Positions 1-5,433 of a stretch of 6,022 bases of DNA are shown here, one piece after another. Source of the stretch: CAYTLQ01 sp964438715 (lineage in GTDB: Bacteria > Bacteroidota > Ignavibacteria > Ignavibacteriales > Ignavibacteriaceae). Location: assembly GCA_964438715.1 (NCBI GenBank), contig CAYTLQ010000222.1, positions 1-6,022 on the forward strand, written 5' to 3'. The position numbers were made by a program, and so were the translations under genes. Below the pieces are notes generated by a model, which did not search any database, was not told the origin of the DNA, and worked only from the letters and a program-made list of their open reading frames with translations. Within the stretch, counting starts at the first letter, position 1. Each line of letters begins with the position of its first letter.

Positions 1-126
1 TTTTTCTTCGTCAACAAAAACGGTAAAACCGATGCCAAGGTCCGCAATGTGATACCGTATTATAAAATATATACTCCGCATAAGTGGAGAATGTTTCAGA
101 GCAAGGTTGGCGAGATATGGCTTATA
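1..126 (-). pseudogene. In-frame C-terminal continuation of the PstS-like gene beyond the TAA; runs off the left edge
   Basis: The 42 codons after the TAA at 127-129 stay open in the same frame to the window edge. They encode segments such as YKPYLANLAL, then MRSIYFIIR, then LGIGFTVFVDEE. These resemble the usual C-terminal part of PstS-family proteins (PYxA near the top, a run like R.iYiInR, then a Gly-rich GxGFxxFV motif before the final helix), at the position expected after residue 255. By hand count over 40 codons, G or C occurs at first, second and third codon positions 22, 12 and 14 times. That is the pattern expected of real coding sequence on this strand. I read this as the severed 3' part of the upstream gene: a nonsense mutation, a base-call error, or readthrough. 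The true end lies outside the window. The similarity is judged from memory of the family, not from a search. Confidence 0.65.
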
Positions 127-894
127 TTAATATCCCGCAAATTGCGATATTTCGCGTGGGGCTATTTCGCATACAGGTACTGATTTTAACAACACATTTG
201 TGGTGGAATCGTCGCCGTCAGAGAGCCACGATAGTCCAAGAAACTCAATAGCATTAGGATTATTAACTATATAGTTTATTACTTCCTTGCTTCCGTTAAC
301 TGCATAAACATTTTTATTTTCAATTTTTTTAAGACCTGCCTGCTCTGCAATATGCCTGTACAACCCGGAACTGCTATTGTCAAATACAAGCTGAACTTCT
401 CTGGTTTTTGAAGAAGTTGGAACCAGTTCATTCCATCGTTGTATTTTTCCCGCTAACAGGTTGTTAAGATTTTCAAGCATTATAAGAGTATCTTTAGAAG
501 ATTTATTCTGTACCAGGCAAATTCCATCAAAAGCAATTTTTGTCTTTTTAGGGATAATCTGTAATTGTTCAAGTATCTTTTTTTCATCATTTGTCAGATC
601 TCGACCAATGATCACAAGACGGGATGAGTCATTAAGAAATTCGATTATAGCATCTTTCTCATTCCGGTAGCTCGCAGTAATCCGTGCATATTTGTATATA
701 CTTTGAAATGTCTCCACCTGGCTTTCAATCATCGGTGAGATTGTTTCATCGACAGAAATTCGGATTTTGCCCGAGGTAGGTGTATCGTCAACAGGAGCAT
801 CAGGATCCTGATTGCAGGAAAGAAAAATAAATAGAAAAAGAAAACTAAGAGGAATAAAAATACTATTCGGACTCTTCTTCATCTTCTTGTTCAT
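127..894 (-). CDS. PstS-like substrate-binding lipoprotein of the ton operon, ended by a premature stop
   Basis: This is a periplasmic solute-binding protein of the PstS (phosphate ABC transporter) family, probably lipid-anchored. From the Met codon at 892-894 it has 255 residues. A basic start (MNKKMKK) and a hydrophobic stretch end in a lipobox, FLSC, with Cys27 as the lipidation site. The mature part shows family segments: VDETISPMIESQ near 48-59, IIGRDLT near 95-101, IAFDGICLVQN near 120-130, LLAGKIQRWNEL near 146-157, VFDNSSSGLYRHI near 170-182 and AIEFLGLSWLSD near 215-226. No ABC permease or ATPase is nearby; the gene is last in an exbB-exbD-exbD-tonB operon, as in many Bacteroidota, where its ligand is unclear. 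It overlaps the end of the preceding small gene by 32 bases. Met53 (880-882) is an alternative start with 20 bases of overlap; neither has a strong ribosome binding site. It ends at TAA 127-129 before the usual C-terminal domain is complete; that missing part continues in frame at 1-126. Family assignment is firm; the product may be non-functional. Confidence 0.8.
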   Translation of the reverse strand: MNKKMKKSPNSIFIPLSFLFLFIFLSCNQDPDAPVDDTPTSGKIRISVDETISPMIESQVETFQSIYKYARITASYRNEKDAIIEFLNDSSRLVIIGRDLTNDEKKILEQLQIIPKKTKIAFDGICLVQNKSSKDTLIMLENLNNLLAGKIQRWNELVPTSSKTREVQLVFDNSSSGLYRHIAEQAGLKKIENKNVYAVNGSKEVINYIVNNPNAIEFLGLSWLSDGDDSTTNVLLKSVPVCEIAPREISQFAGY

Positions 895-1081
895 CTTTGT
901 AAGAGCGGTAAAGCTTGTAAATTCTGAAAAGTCCATAAACGCAAATAAGAGAACCCAATAAAATCCGCAACAAGGGGGGTATGTTATTAAAACTCTCAGG
1001 TGAGCCAATAACAAACACCCCTGCTGCCAGATAAACAAAGACCATTAAAAAACCGAATCCCCTGAGGATTGTATCAAACAT
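863..1081 (-). CDS. Small two-helix membrane protein of the ton operon, unknown function
   Basis: This encodes a 72-residue protein that I cannot assign to a named family. Two hydrophobic segments, about residues 8-26 (FGFLMVFVYLAAGVFVIG) and 36-54 (LLRILLGSLICVYGLFRI), should form a membrane hairpin. A basic stretch (YKLYRSYK) follows, then a strongly acidic tail (DEQEDEEESE). The ATG lies two bases after the tonB stop codon, and AGGA, overlapping that stop, sits directly before it, so translation is probably coupled to tonB. The 3' end overlaps the start of the PstS-like lipoprotein. Tight packing between tonB and the lipoprotein suggests a membrane accessory role in the same system, but that is inference. 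The frame is supported by its fit between two genes and its helix-loop-helix layout. Confidence 0.75.
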   Translation of the reverse strand: MFDTILRGFGFLMVFVYLAAGVFVIGSPESFNNIPPLLRILLGSLICVYGLFRIYKLYRSYKDEQEDEEESE

Positions 1082-1083
1082 TC

Positions 1084-1893
1084 CTATTGGAGACGGAAAA
1101 TAATCGGAACAGAAACTTTAACAAGAACAGGACGGCCATTCTGTTTTCCCGGATTCCACTTCGGCATTGAGCGGATAACACGAACAGCTTCTTCATCACA
1201 GCCTGCTCCAATTCCTTTTACAACTTCAACATTCGAAACTCCGCCATCTTTACCAACAATGAAGCTGACAAAAATTTTGCCTTCAACACCGGCCCGTTTA
1301 GCTATTTCGGGATATTGAATGTTTGAGGCAACATAAGAGAGAAATGCTTCATTCCCTCCGGGGAAACTTGGCATTTCTTCAACAAATGTAAATACTTCAG
1401 GTTTTTCCTCCTTAACTTCCTCAACCGGAGCCTCCTCTTCTTCAACATCAATAAGGGAGTAATCAACTCCGGTGGGGTCGCCTTGTTGCGTTTTTGTACC
1501 CGGATCAACGGTTTTTAACTCTTCCTGAGTAGGGATATACTCATCAACTACCTGTTCATCAGGTTTGATAACCGGAGGAGTAAATTTCATGGTACTTTTA
1601 AGCGGAGGCGGAGCATCAACCGGAACAACTTCCTGTTTCTTATCAATTGATGGAGGCTCTGCCAGTTCAGTGTAAAGGAGGTTAATTTTCTTTTTTGCTG
1701 TAATTTCCTCTTTTGGCTTTAAGTACGCAATAATGAGGGGTGAACTCACAGCCAAAGTAAATGCAGAACAAGCAATTATCACAGCATAAGTCAGAAATTT
1801 GGAATAAAGTTTCCTGAGAATATAGGCACCATATTCCTTGTTTTTTCTGAGAAAAATTATTTCATTGATATCAACACGCGCTTCAGTATTCAT
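1084..1893 (-). CDS. tonB: TonB energy transducer
   Basis: TonB is an inner-membrane-anchored periplasmic protein that passes proton-motive energy from ExbB/ExbD to TonB-dependent outer-membrane receptors. The 269-residue product has a Bacteroidota-type N-terminus (FLRKNKEYGAYILRK, about 14-28) and one membrane helix at about 33-58. A long Pro- and Glu-rich periplasmic spacer (about 77-168, with PVDAPPP and a VEEEEAPVEEVKEEKPE stretch) follows. Next is the MPSFPGGNEAF motif near 174-184 and a complete C-terminal TonB domain from about 185 to the end, with YPEIAKRAGVEGK, DEEAVRVIRSMPKWNPGKQNG and the final SVPIIFRLQ strand. I chose the ATG at 1891-1893 over an upstream ATG at 1930-1932. GGAGG lies five bases before it, and the longer form would overlap the preceding exbD. 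The gap to that exbD is 16 bases and the next gene begins two bases after the stop. Confidence 0.95.
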   Translation of the reverse strand: MNTEARVDINEIIFLRKNKEYGAYILRKLYSKFLTYAVIIACSAFTLAVSSPLIIAYLKPKEEITAKKKINLLYTELAEPPSIDKKQEVVPVDAPPPLKSTMKFTPPVIKPDEQVVDEYIPTQEELKTVDPGTKTQQGDPTGVDYSLIDVEEEEAPVEEVKEEKPEVFTFVEEMPSFPGGNEAFLSYVASNIQYPEIAKRAGVEGKIFVSFIVGKDGGVSNVEVVKGIGAGCDEEAVRVIRSMPKWNPGKQNGRPVLVKVSVPIIFRLQ

Positions 1894-1898
1894 AACTA

Positions 1899-1903
1899 CC
1901 TCC
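1899..1903 (-). promoter_or_regulatory. Ribosome binding site GGAGG of tonB
   Basis: On the minus strand the sequence reads GACGGAGGTAGTTATG. GGAGG stands five bases before the ATG at 1891-1893. It decides the start in favour of this Met over the in-frame Met at 1930-1932, which would lie inside the upstream exbD. Confidence 0.8.
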
Positions 1904-1909
1904 GTCTCA

Positions 1910-2440
1910 TTATAAATTAGATTGTTTAGCAATTAGTTCTTTATCAACATCATCCAAATCAACCAAAGCATATCTTTTAATATTTGTTATATTCATTTCG
2001 TCAAGGATATCAACTACATTTTTATATTTTGCTGAATCTTCAGCTTTTATCATAACCACGATGTCTTTTATTGTGGCATTCAATTCGAGCAACACTTTCC
2101 GTATTCCGGCTTTAGAGAAATCCGTTTTTTTCAATTCCGGATTATCAGTTGCCAAACCCTGGTAATAATAAATCTTATCATCTGAGGTAAGAATTATTGT
2201 AAGCGCTTTTGAAGCTTTAACAGCCTGTTGTTGCTCTACCGGCGTTTTTTCTTTTACCGGCATATTAATTTCCATGGTCTGTGGCTTACTAAATGTGGTA
2301 GTTAACATAAAGAAAGTTACCAATAAAAATGCAAGGTCAACCATAGGAGTAAGGTCAACTCGAGTTGACATTTTTTTGGATCTCTTTTTGCCCTTACCGT
2401 GTCTTTTTCCGCCACCCGACGAGGTATCTAGTTCAGCCAT
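1910..2440 (-). CDS. exbD: ExbD/TolR-family biopolymer transport protein (second copy)
   Basis: ExbD proteins sit in the ExbB channel and carry the proton-binding aspartate that drives the motor. This 176-residue copy has a very basic, Gly/Lys/Arg-rich cytoplasmic tail (residues 9-23, with HGKGKKRSKK). The core motif STRVDLTPMVDLAFLLVTFF follows, with the single membrane helix at about 33-47 and the likely proton-carrying residue Asp35. The periplasmic part (about 50-170) ends in VVDILDEMNITNIKRYALVDL, the usual ExbD C-terminal fold. GGAG at 2448-2451 lies seven bases before the ATG. The gap to the upstream exbD is 14 bases. Two non-identical exbD genes in a row are usual in this group. The two copies differ in tail and length, so they may have different partners or sit together in a mixed complex. 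Confidence 0.93.
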   Translation of the reverse strand: MAELDTSSGGGKRHGKGKKRSKKMSTRVDLTPMVDLAFLLVTFFMLTTTFSKPQTMEINMPVKEKTPVEQQQAVKASKALTIILTSDDKIYYYQGLATDNPELKKTDFSKAGIRKVLLELNATIKDIVVMIKAEDSAKYKNVVDILDEMNITNIKRYALVDLDDVDKELIAKQSNL

Positions 2441-2454
2441 TTTCGTTCTCCATC

Positions 2455-3057
2455 TTAATTAGGTTTAACTTCAAGATCAGTAATAAGATTAAATTTATTT
2501 ACATTCTTATCCTGAAGTGTTGAGATCACGGTTTTTACTATCGGATATGGGACACCACCATCGCCACGGATTGCAATCCTGAATTTTGGATTGGAAAGCC
2601 TTCCGTAAATAACCCAGACTCCCAATTCATTATTCGTTGAGTCTATTGGTATTCCGGGTTGTAACTTTTCATTCTGACGCTCAGCCGGGGTCATTGAGAG
2701 AAAATCTTTTAGTTTGGAAATCGGCACACCGAAACTTGAAGTTAAAGAAAATGCATAAACTTCATCTTCGGTAAAATTAATATTGTATTTTTCAGAGATC
2801 TTCGAAAGCAGTCTTTCTCTGTTATATTTTCCGTCAATACCGAACATTACCTTGCCATCTTTGGTAATTGTAACGCTCATAATATCTGTATCGGGGAGTT
2901 TAATTTCAGAGATAGATGAAGGTAAATCAACAACCACCGGGTCATCCGTCTTAAACTTTGTTGTTAACATAAAAAATGTCAGCAACAGGAACGCAACATC
3001 GCACATTGCAGTCATATCTATCAATGTGCTTTTCCGCGGTACTTTTACTTTTGGCAT
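2455..3057 (-). CDS. exbD: ExbD/TolR-family biopolymer transport protein (first copy, long form with central insertion)
   Basis: This is a 200-residue ExbD homologue. A short basic N-terminus (MPKVKVPRKS) leads into TLIDMTAMCDVAFLLLTFFM, with Asp20 as the likely proton carrier and the membrane helix at about 17-32. The periplasmic region is longer than in the standard protein of about 140 residues. Roughly residues 90-150 (including VYAFSLTSSFGVPISKLKDFL and TPAERQNEKLQPGIP) form an insertion known from Bacteroidota ExbDs. The protein then closes with the standard FRIAIRGDGGVPYPIV and TLQDKNVNKFNLITDLE segments. The gene follows exbB after 35 bases. No convincing ribosome binding site is seen (TTAGTAGTTTATT before ATG), unlike its neighbours. 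The next exbD begins 14 bases downstream. Confidence 0.93.
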   Translation of the reverse strand: MPKVKVPRKSTLIDMTAMCDVAFLLLTFFMLTTKFKTDDPVVVDLPSSISEIKLPDTDIMSVTITKDGKVMFGIDGKYNRERLLSKISEKYNINFTEDEVYAFSLTSSFGVPISKLKDFLSMTPAERQNEKLQPGIPIDSTNNELGVWVIYGRLSNPKFRIAIRGDGGVPYPIVKTVISTLQDKNVNKFNLITDLEVKPN

Positions 3058-3092
3058 AATAAACTACTAATAAAATTTTCGTTGCTGAAAAA

Positions 3093-3899
3093 TTAATTAT
3101 GCTTTGCTGCAAAATTTTGAGTGATTGCAACACCAGCTTCATCGATACTATAAGTCATCTTATCAATCTGAGTGGTAAAGTAGTTATAAAAAATAATTGC
3201 CAATGCAGATGTTAAGATACCAAGAGCTGTATTAACGAGCGCTTCAGAAATACCGTTTGCTAAAGCAACAGCGTCAGGAGCACCGGCGGTTGCGAGAGCG
3301 GCAAAGGCTTTAATCATTCCTAATACCGTTCCAAACAGACCAACCAGAGTAGCAATTGATGCTGTGGTAGCCAGAATAACAAGATTCTGCTCTAGCATAG
3401 GTAATTCAAGAGAAGTAGCTTCTTCAAATTCCTGTTTAATTGCAAGCACTTTCTGGTCTCTGTTCAGCGATTTTTCGTTTCTCATTTCATCATATTTTTC
3501 AAGTCCGGCACGAACAACATTTGCCACAGACCCTCTCTGAGCATCACATTTTTGTTTTGCTGTTTCGATATCATCTTTAGAAAGAAGCTGATGAATCTGT
3601 GCTACGAATGTTGATGTACGGCCTTTACCTTTTGCTTTTGAAATGGTAATATAACGCTCGATAACAAATGTAATAACCATAAGAAACAATCCGATAAGAA
3701 TCGGAACGATAACACCACCTTTATAAACAACGCCAAGATAATTGCCCGGCAGTGGGTGGTTATTTGGATTATTGCCTTCGAAATTTGCTGGATTACCCAA
3801 AACAAAGAGATATATTAATACGGCAATCAGAAAAACTACCGGAATTGCAATTGCGGCAAATCCTGTAAAGAATGTTTTGATGTTACCTTTGTTACTCAC
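3093..3899 (-). CDS. exbB: ExbB/TolQ/MotA-family proton channel protein
   Basis: ExbB forms the inner-membrane pentameric channel which, with ExbD, converts proton flow into work on TonB. The 268-residue product has an extra N-terminal helix (about 12-34), as in Bacteroidota homologues, then helices at about 63-81, 172-197 and 217-240. The cytoplasmic domain lies between the second and third. Signature motifs are LVGLFGTVLGMIKAFAALA (185-203) and ISEALVNTALGILTSALAI (217-235), which line the channel. The start is GTG at 3897-3899, supported by AAGGAGTCATCC just before it. It is first in the operon, with a 272-base gap upstream that should hold the promoter. Confidence 0.95.
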   Translation of the reverse strand: MSNKGNIKTFFTGFAAIAIPVVFLIAVLIYLFVLGNPANFEGNNPNNHPLPGNYLGVVYKGGVIVPILIGLFLMVITFVIERYITISKAKGKGRTSTFVAQIHQLLSKDDIETAKQKCDAQRGSVANVVRAGLEKYDEMRNEKSLNRDQKVLAIKQEFEEATSLELPMLEQNLVILATTASIATLVGLFGTVLGMIKAFAALATAGAPDAVALANGISEALVNTALGILTSALAIIFYNYFTTQIDKMTYSIDEAGVAITQNFAAKHN

Positions 3900-3905
3900 G
3901 GATGA

Positions 3906-3910
3906 CTCCT
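3906..3910 (-). promoter_or_regulatory. Ribosome binding site AGGAG for the GTG start of exbB
   Basis: On the minus strand AAGGAGTCATCCGTG places AGGAG six bases before a GTG at 3897-3899. There is no ATG at a comparable spacing, so this site fixes the non-ATG start of exbB. Confidence 0.75.
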
Positions 3911-3966
3911 TAATTTATTTTAACTTTTGAGATTTAATATTAGTCAGACAAAAAAATCTATTCTGA

Positions 3967-3995
3967 AAAATACGGTTAAATAAACCGAAATTCAA
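3967..3995 (-). promoter_or_regulatory. Candidate promoter of the exbB-exbD-exbD-tonB operon
   Basis: On the minus strand TTGAAT (3990-3995) and TATTTT (3967-3972) are 17 bases apart. This resembles a sigma-70 -35/-10 pair and lies about 70 bases before the exbB start. A five-base inverted repeat, CGGTT-N5-AACCG (3973-3987), fills most of the spacer and could be an operator. The Bacteroidia-type TAnnTTTG element is not clearly present. Such AT-rich matches occur often by chance, so confidence is low. Confidence 0.3.
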
Positions 3996-4068
3996 AGTAA
4001 AAAACCAAAAATAATGTAAATTTTACCTTTCGTCCTAAACTTTAACCTTTTGAATAACTTTTTTGTAC

Positions 4069-4092
4069 AACCCGTAAGTTCTCCTACGGGTT
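4069..4092 (-). terminator. Hairpin, probable transcript end of the VWA gene
   Basis: The arms AACCCGTA (4069-4076) and TACGGGTT (4085-4092) are a perfect eight-base inverted repeat. Transcribed on the minus strand the stem extends to ten pairs through a G-U and a G-C pair, leaving the four-base loop AGAA. On the plus strand the same extension meets an A-C mismatch. This favours a role in minus-strand RNA, 80 bases after the stop of the VWA gene. No run of T follows on the minus strand, so it is not a standard Rho-independent terminator. Confidence 0.4.
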
Positions 4093-4171
4093 TATACTTT
4101 TGAAGATAAAAAATGTTCCCTCTCAAAACAAAATTTTTGAGAAAAAAATAATTTTAAGAAGGGAGTAGAAA

Positions 4172-4735
4172 TTAAACGACTTCTGCTAACCTTTCTATCA
4201 GATGTTTAATTCCTTCATTGGAATATGTGAAGTGAAAACAATTTGAAGCATTTATCCCCAAATCCTCCGCTTCTGTTTCTGCTTTATCATTTACCGTTGT
4301 ATAATAAAATTGCCAATTATATTCATTTGAAAATTTCCTGATAACAGTAACTGCTTCGGTTTTTGAACACGGCAATGGCGAATTATCCAATCCATCACAA
4401 ATAATGAACATCTTCACATCTTTTGGATGTTCATTAGTATCAAGAAACATTCTCTCATATTGTTGGAAAAATTGATTAAGACAGCAATATAAAGCAGAGG
4501 TCTTTTGCGGATTGAATTCAGATATTTGTGGAATGATTCCTTCATGAACCTCACTTCTATTAAGTAAGGGTATAAGGTTGTCATTGAATCCGTAAATGCT
4601 AAGAATTATTCTATTATATTTTTTTATTGCAGCCTGAGTAATACTTATGGCACCATTATATAAAACATCTTTGAATGGCACCATAGAACCCGAAAGATCA
4701 AACATCAGGATGATTTCCTGATCATTTCTGTTCAA
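4172..4735 (-). CDS. Free-standing von Willebrand factor A (VWA) domain protein
   Basis: This 187-residue protein is almost entirely one VWA domain, a metal-dependent protein-binding fold. The MIDAS residues are all present: DLSGS (Asp13, Ser15, Ser17) after the hydrophobic strand EIILMF, Thr79 in QKTSALY, and Asp114 in MFIICDGLDNS. Strand RIILSIYGFND (42-52) and the final NCFHFTYSNEGIKHLIERL fit the fold. There is no signal peptide or membrane helix, so it should be cytoplasmic. The start is TTG at 4733-4735, with AGGAG seven bases before it and no suitable ATG. It resembles short VWA proteins of the YegL/TerY type, but no AAA ATPase, kinase or phosphatase partner is nearby, so its pathway is unknown. 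It diverges from the 132-residue gene at 4950 and is followed by the ton operon on the same strand, separated by 272 bases. Confidence 0.85.
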   Translation of the reverse strand: MNRNDQEIILMFDLSGSMVPFKDVLYNGAISITQAAIKKYNRIILSIYGFNDNLIPLLNRSEVHEGIIPQISEFNPQKTSALYCCLNQFFQQYERMFLDTNEHPKDVKMFIICDGLDNSPLPCSKTEAVTVIRKFSNEYNWQFYYTTVNDKAETEAEDLGINASNCFHFTYSNEGIKHLIERLAEVV

Positions 4736-4742
4736 TTTTTTG

Positions 4743-4747
4743 CTCCT
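4743..4747 (-). promoter_or_regulatory. Ribosome binding site AGGAG for the TTG start of the VWA gene
   Basis: The minus strand reads CAGGAGCAAAAAATTG. AGGAG stands seven bases before TTG at 4733-4735. The VWA fold begins at about residue 6, so no later start would keep the first strand. This site supports the unusual TTG. Confidence 0.7.
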
Positions 4748-4789
4748 GAATAAACAGGTTGAAATACTTAACTAAATTACAATCTTTTG

Positions 4790-4819
4790 GTGAAAATATC
4801 ACTTGCAATCTTTAAGATT
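4790..4819. repeat. Two short dyads in the divergent intergenic region
   Basis: GTGAAAATATCAC (4790-4802) has GTGA/TCAC half-sites spaced by five bases. AATCTTTAAGATT (4807-4819) is a perfect six-base-arm dyad around one central T. Both lie 55-85 bases upstream of the VWA start. The first shares its half-sites with the longer palindrome at 4866-4879. They could be operator sites, but in AT-rich DNA short dyads also arise by chance. Confidence 0.3.
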
Positions 4820-4865
4820 CACGAGGATGAAAATATTTTTCAATTTTTTTTTGGAAGAAAAAGGT

Positions 4866-4879
4866 GTGACAATTGTCAC
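4866..4879. promoter_or_regulatory. Perfect 14-base palindrome, candidate operator
   Basis: GTGACAATTGTCAC is perfectly self-complementary. With the preceding T it reads TGTGA-N6-TCAC, close to the half-site pattern bound by Crp/Fnr-family regulators; MarR-type regulators also use similar sites. It lies between the divergent VWA gene (start 131 bases to the left) and the 132-residue gene (start 70 bases to the right), so one dimeric regulator could control both. No candidate regulator gene is in the window. Confidence 0.45.
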
Positions 4880-4949
4880 GGTATGTAGTCTCTGTGGCTG
4901 AAAACAAAACTCATTAGCAATTCAGTTTATAGATTGCACTAAAAAAAAT

Positions 4950-5348
4950 ATGAATAATTCATTATTACCTCAACAAATTAACCATTTGATAAACCTTGCA
5001 GACAGAATAATTCTTGGTTCATGCTGTTCGAGGATTGATTTATTTAATTTGCGCATTGAATGGGATTCATTTATTCAGATGTTTGGTAAGATAATGCGTA
5101 ACTCAATTGAATATCACAAAAAACTCATAGCTATCAACAAAATCATTCATGAGCCTCTGCCCCCTCTTCATAAGAAACGCTCATTATGGGCAACAATGTT
5201 TGAAGATGAGAGTAATGAAGAACAAAGGTATATTAAATTACGCATCACTCAGATAAGAGATGAATTAATGTCATTAAGATTACTCTGTGCAAATAGGGTC
5301 GGTTCACAGTTTGAGTCCTCAATACGCTTTCATTTTGGAAAACTTTAA
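4950..5348 (+). CDS. Hypothetical 132-residue soluble helical protein
   Basis: I do not recognise this protein. It has no signal peptide or membrane segment and is predicted to be mostly helical. Amphipathic stretches are at about 6-22 (LPQQINHLINLADRIIL), 29-66 (with FIQMFGKIMRNSIEYHKKL) and 91-115 (EQRYIKLRITQIRDELMSLRL). A Pro-rich turn (HEPLPPLHKKR, about 67-77) separates the two halves. Cysteines are at 25, 26 and 113. The overall charge is mildly basic. The ATG at 4950-4952 follows a run of A (AAAAAAAAT) without a Shine-Dalgarno motif, as is common in this bacterial group. It is divergent from the VWA gene and 85 bases before the exporter gene. Length and absence of internal stops in AT-rich DNA support a real gene. 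It could be a partner of the VWA protein, but only position suggests that. Confidence 0.65.
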   Translation: MNNSLLPQQINHLINLADRIILGSCCSRIDLFNLRIEWDSFIQMFGKIMRNSIEYHKKLIAINKIIHEPLPPLHKKRSLWATMFEDESNEEQRYIKLRITQIRDELMSLRLLCANRVGSQFESSIRFHFGKL

Positions 5349-5433
5349 GTTATAATCCTCCCTCTTTTATACCTTATTTCTAGTCCGTCAGCTCTCTTAT
5401 ATTTATATTTTTTAATTAAATTTAAAGGACTTA

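Noticed and set aside
1..183. Open plus-strand frame at the left edge ending at TGA 181-183, a possible tail of another gene
   Set aside because: Its codon-position G/C pattern is high at third and low at first position, opposite to expectation. It would overlap the PstS-like gene by 57 bases. The minus-strand frame over the same bases reads as the PstS-family C-terminus.
895..1038. 48-codon N-terminal extension of the PstS-like protein
   Set aside because: It lies inside the small membrane protein gene and would bury the lipoprotein signal peptide in the middle of the product.
1894..1932. Longer TonB start at 1930-1932
   Set aside because: No ribosome binding site, overlap with exbD, and a much better GGAGG-supported ATG at 1891-1893.
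2783..3070. Plus-strand open frame of 95 codons
   Set aside because: Antisense shadow of the first exbD; it has no family resemblance and the opposite strand is certain coding.
4121..4142. TCTCAAAA/TTTTGAGA inverted repeat as terminator of the VWA gene
   Set aside because: Only three G-C type pairs in the eight-base stem and no T run directly after it on the minus strand; the hairpin at 4069-4092 is stronger.
4926..4935. TTTATAGATT as promoter -10 of the 132-residue gene
   Set aside because: No acceptable -35 element at 16-18 bases and only partial match to the Bacteroidia TAnnTTTG motif.
5349..5433. Guanidine riboswitch before the SugE/Gdx gene
   Set aside because: No ACGR-loop hairpins or other recognisable conserved core in the 85 bases; the stretch is an unstructured-looking T-rich leader.
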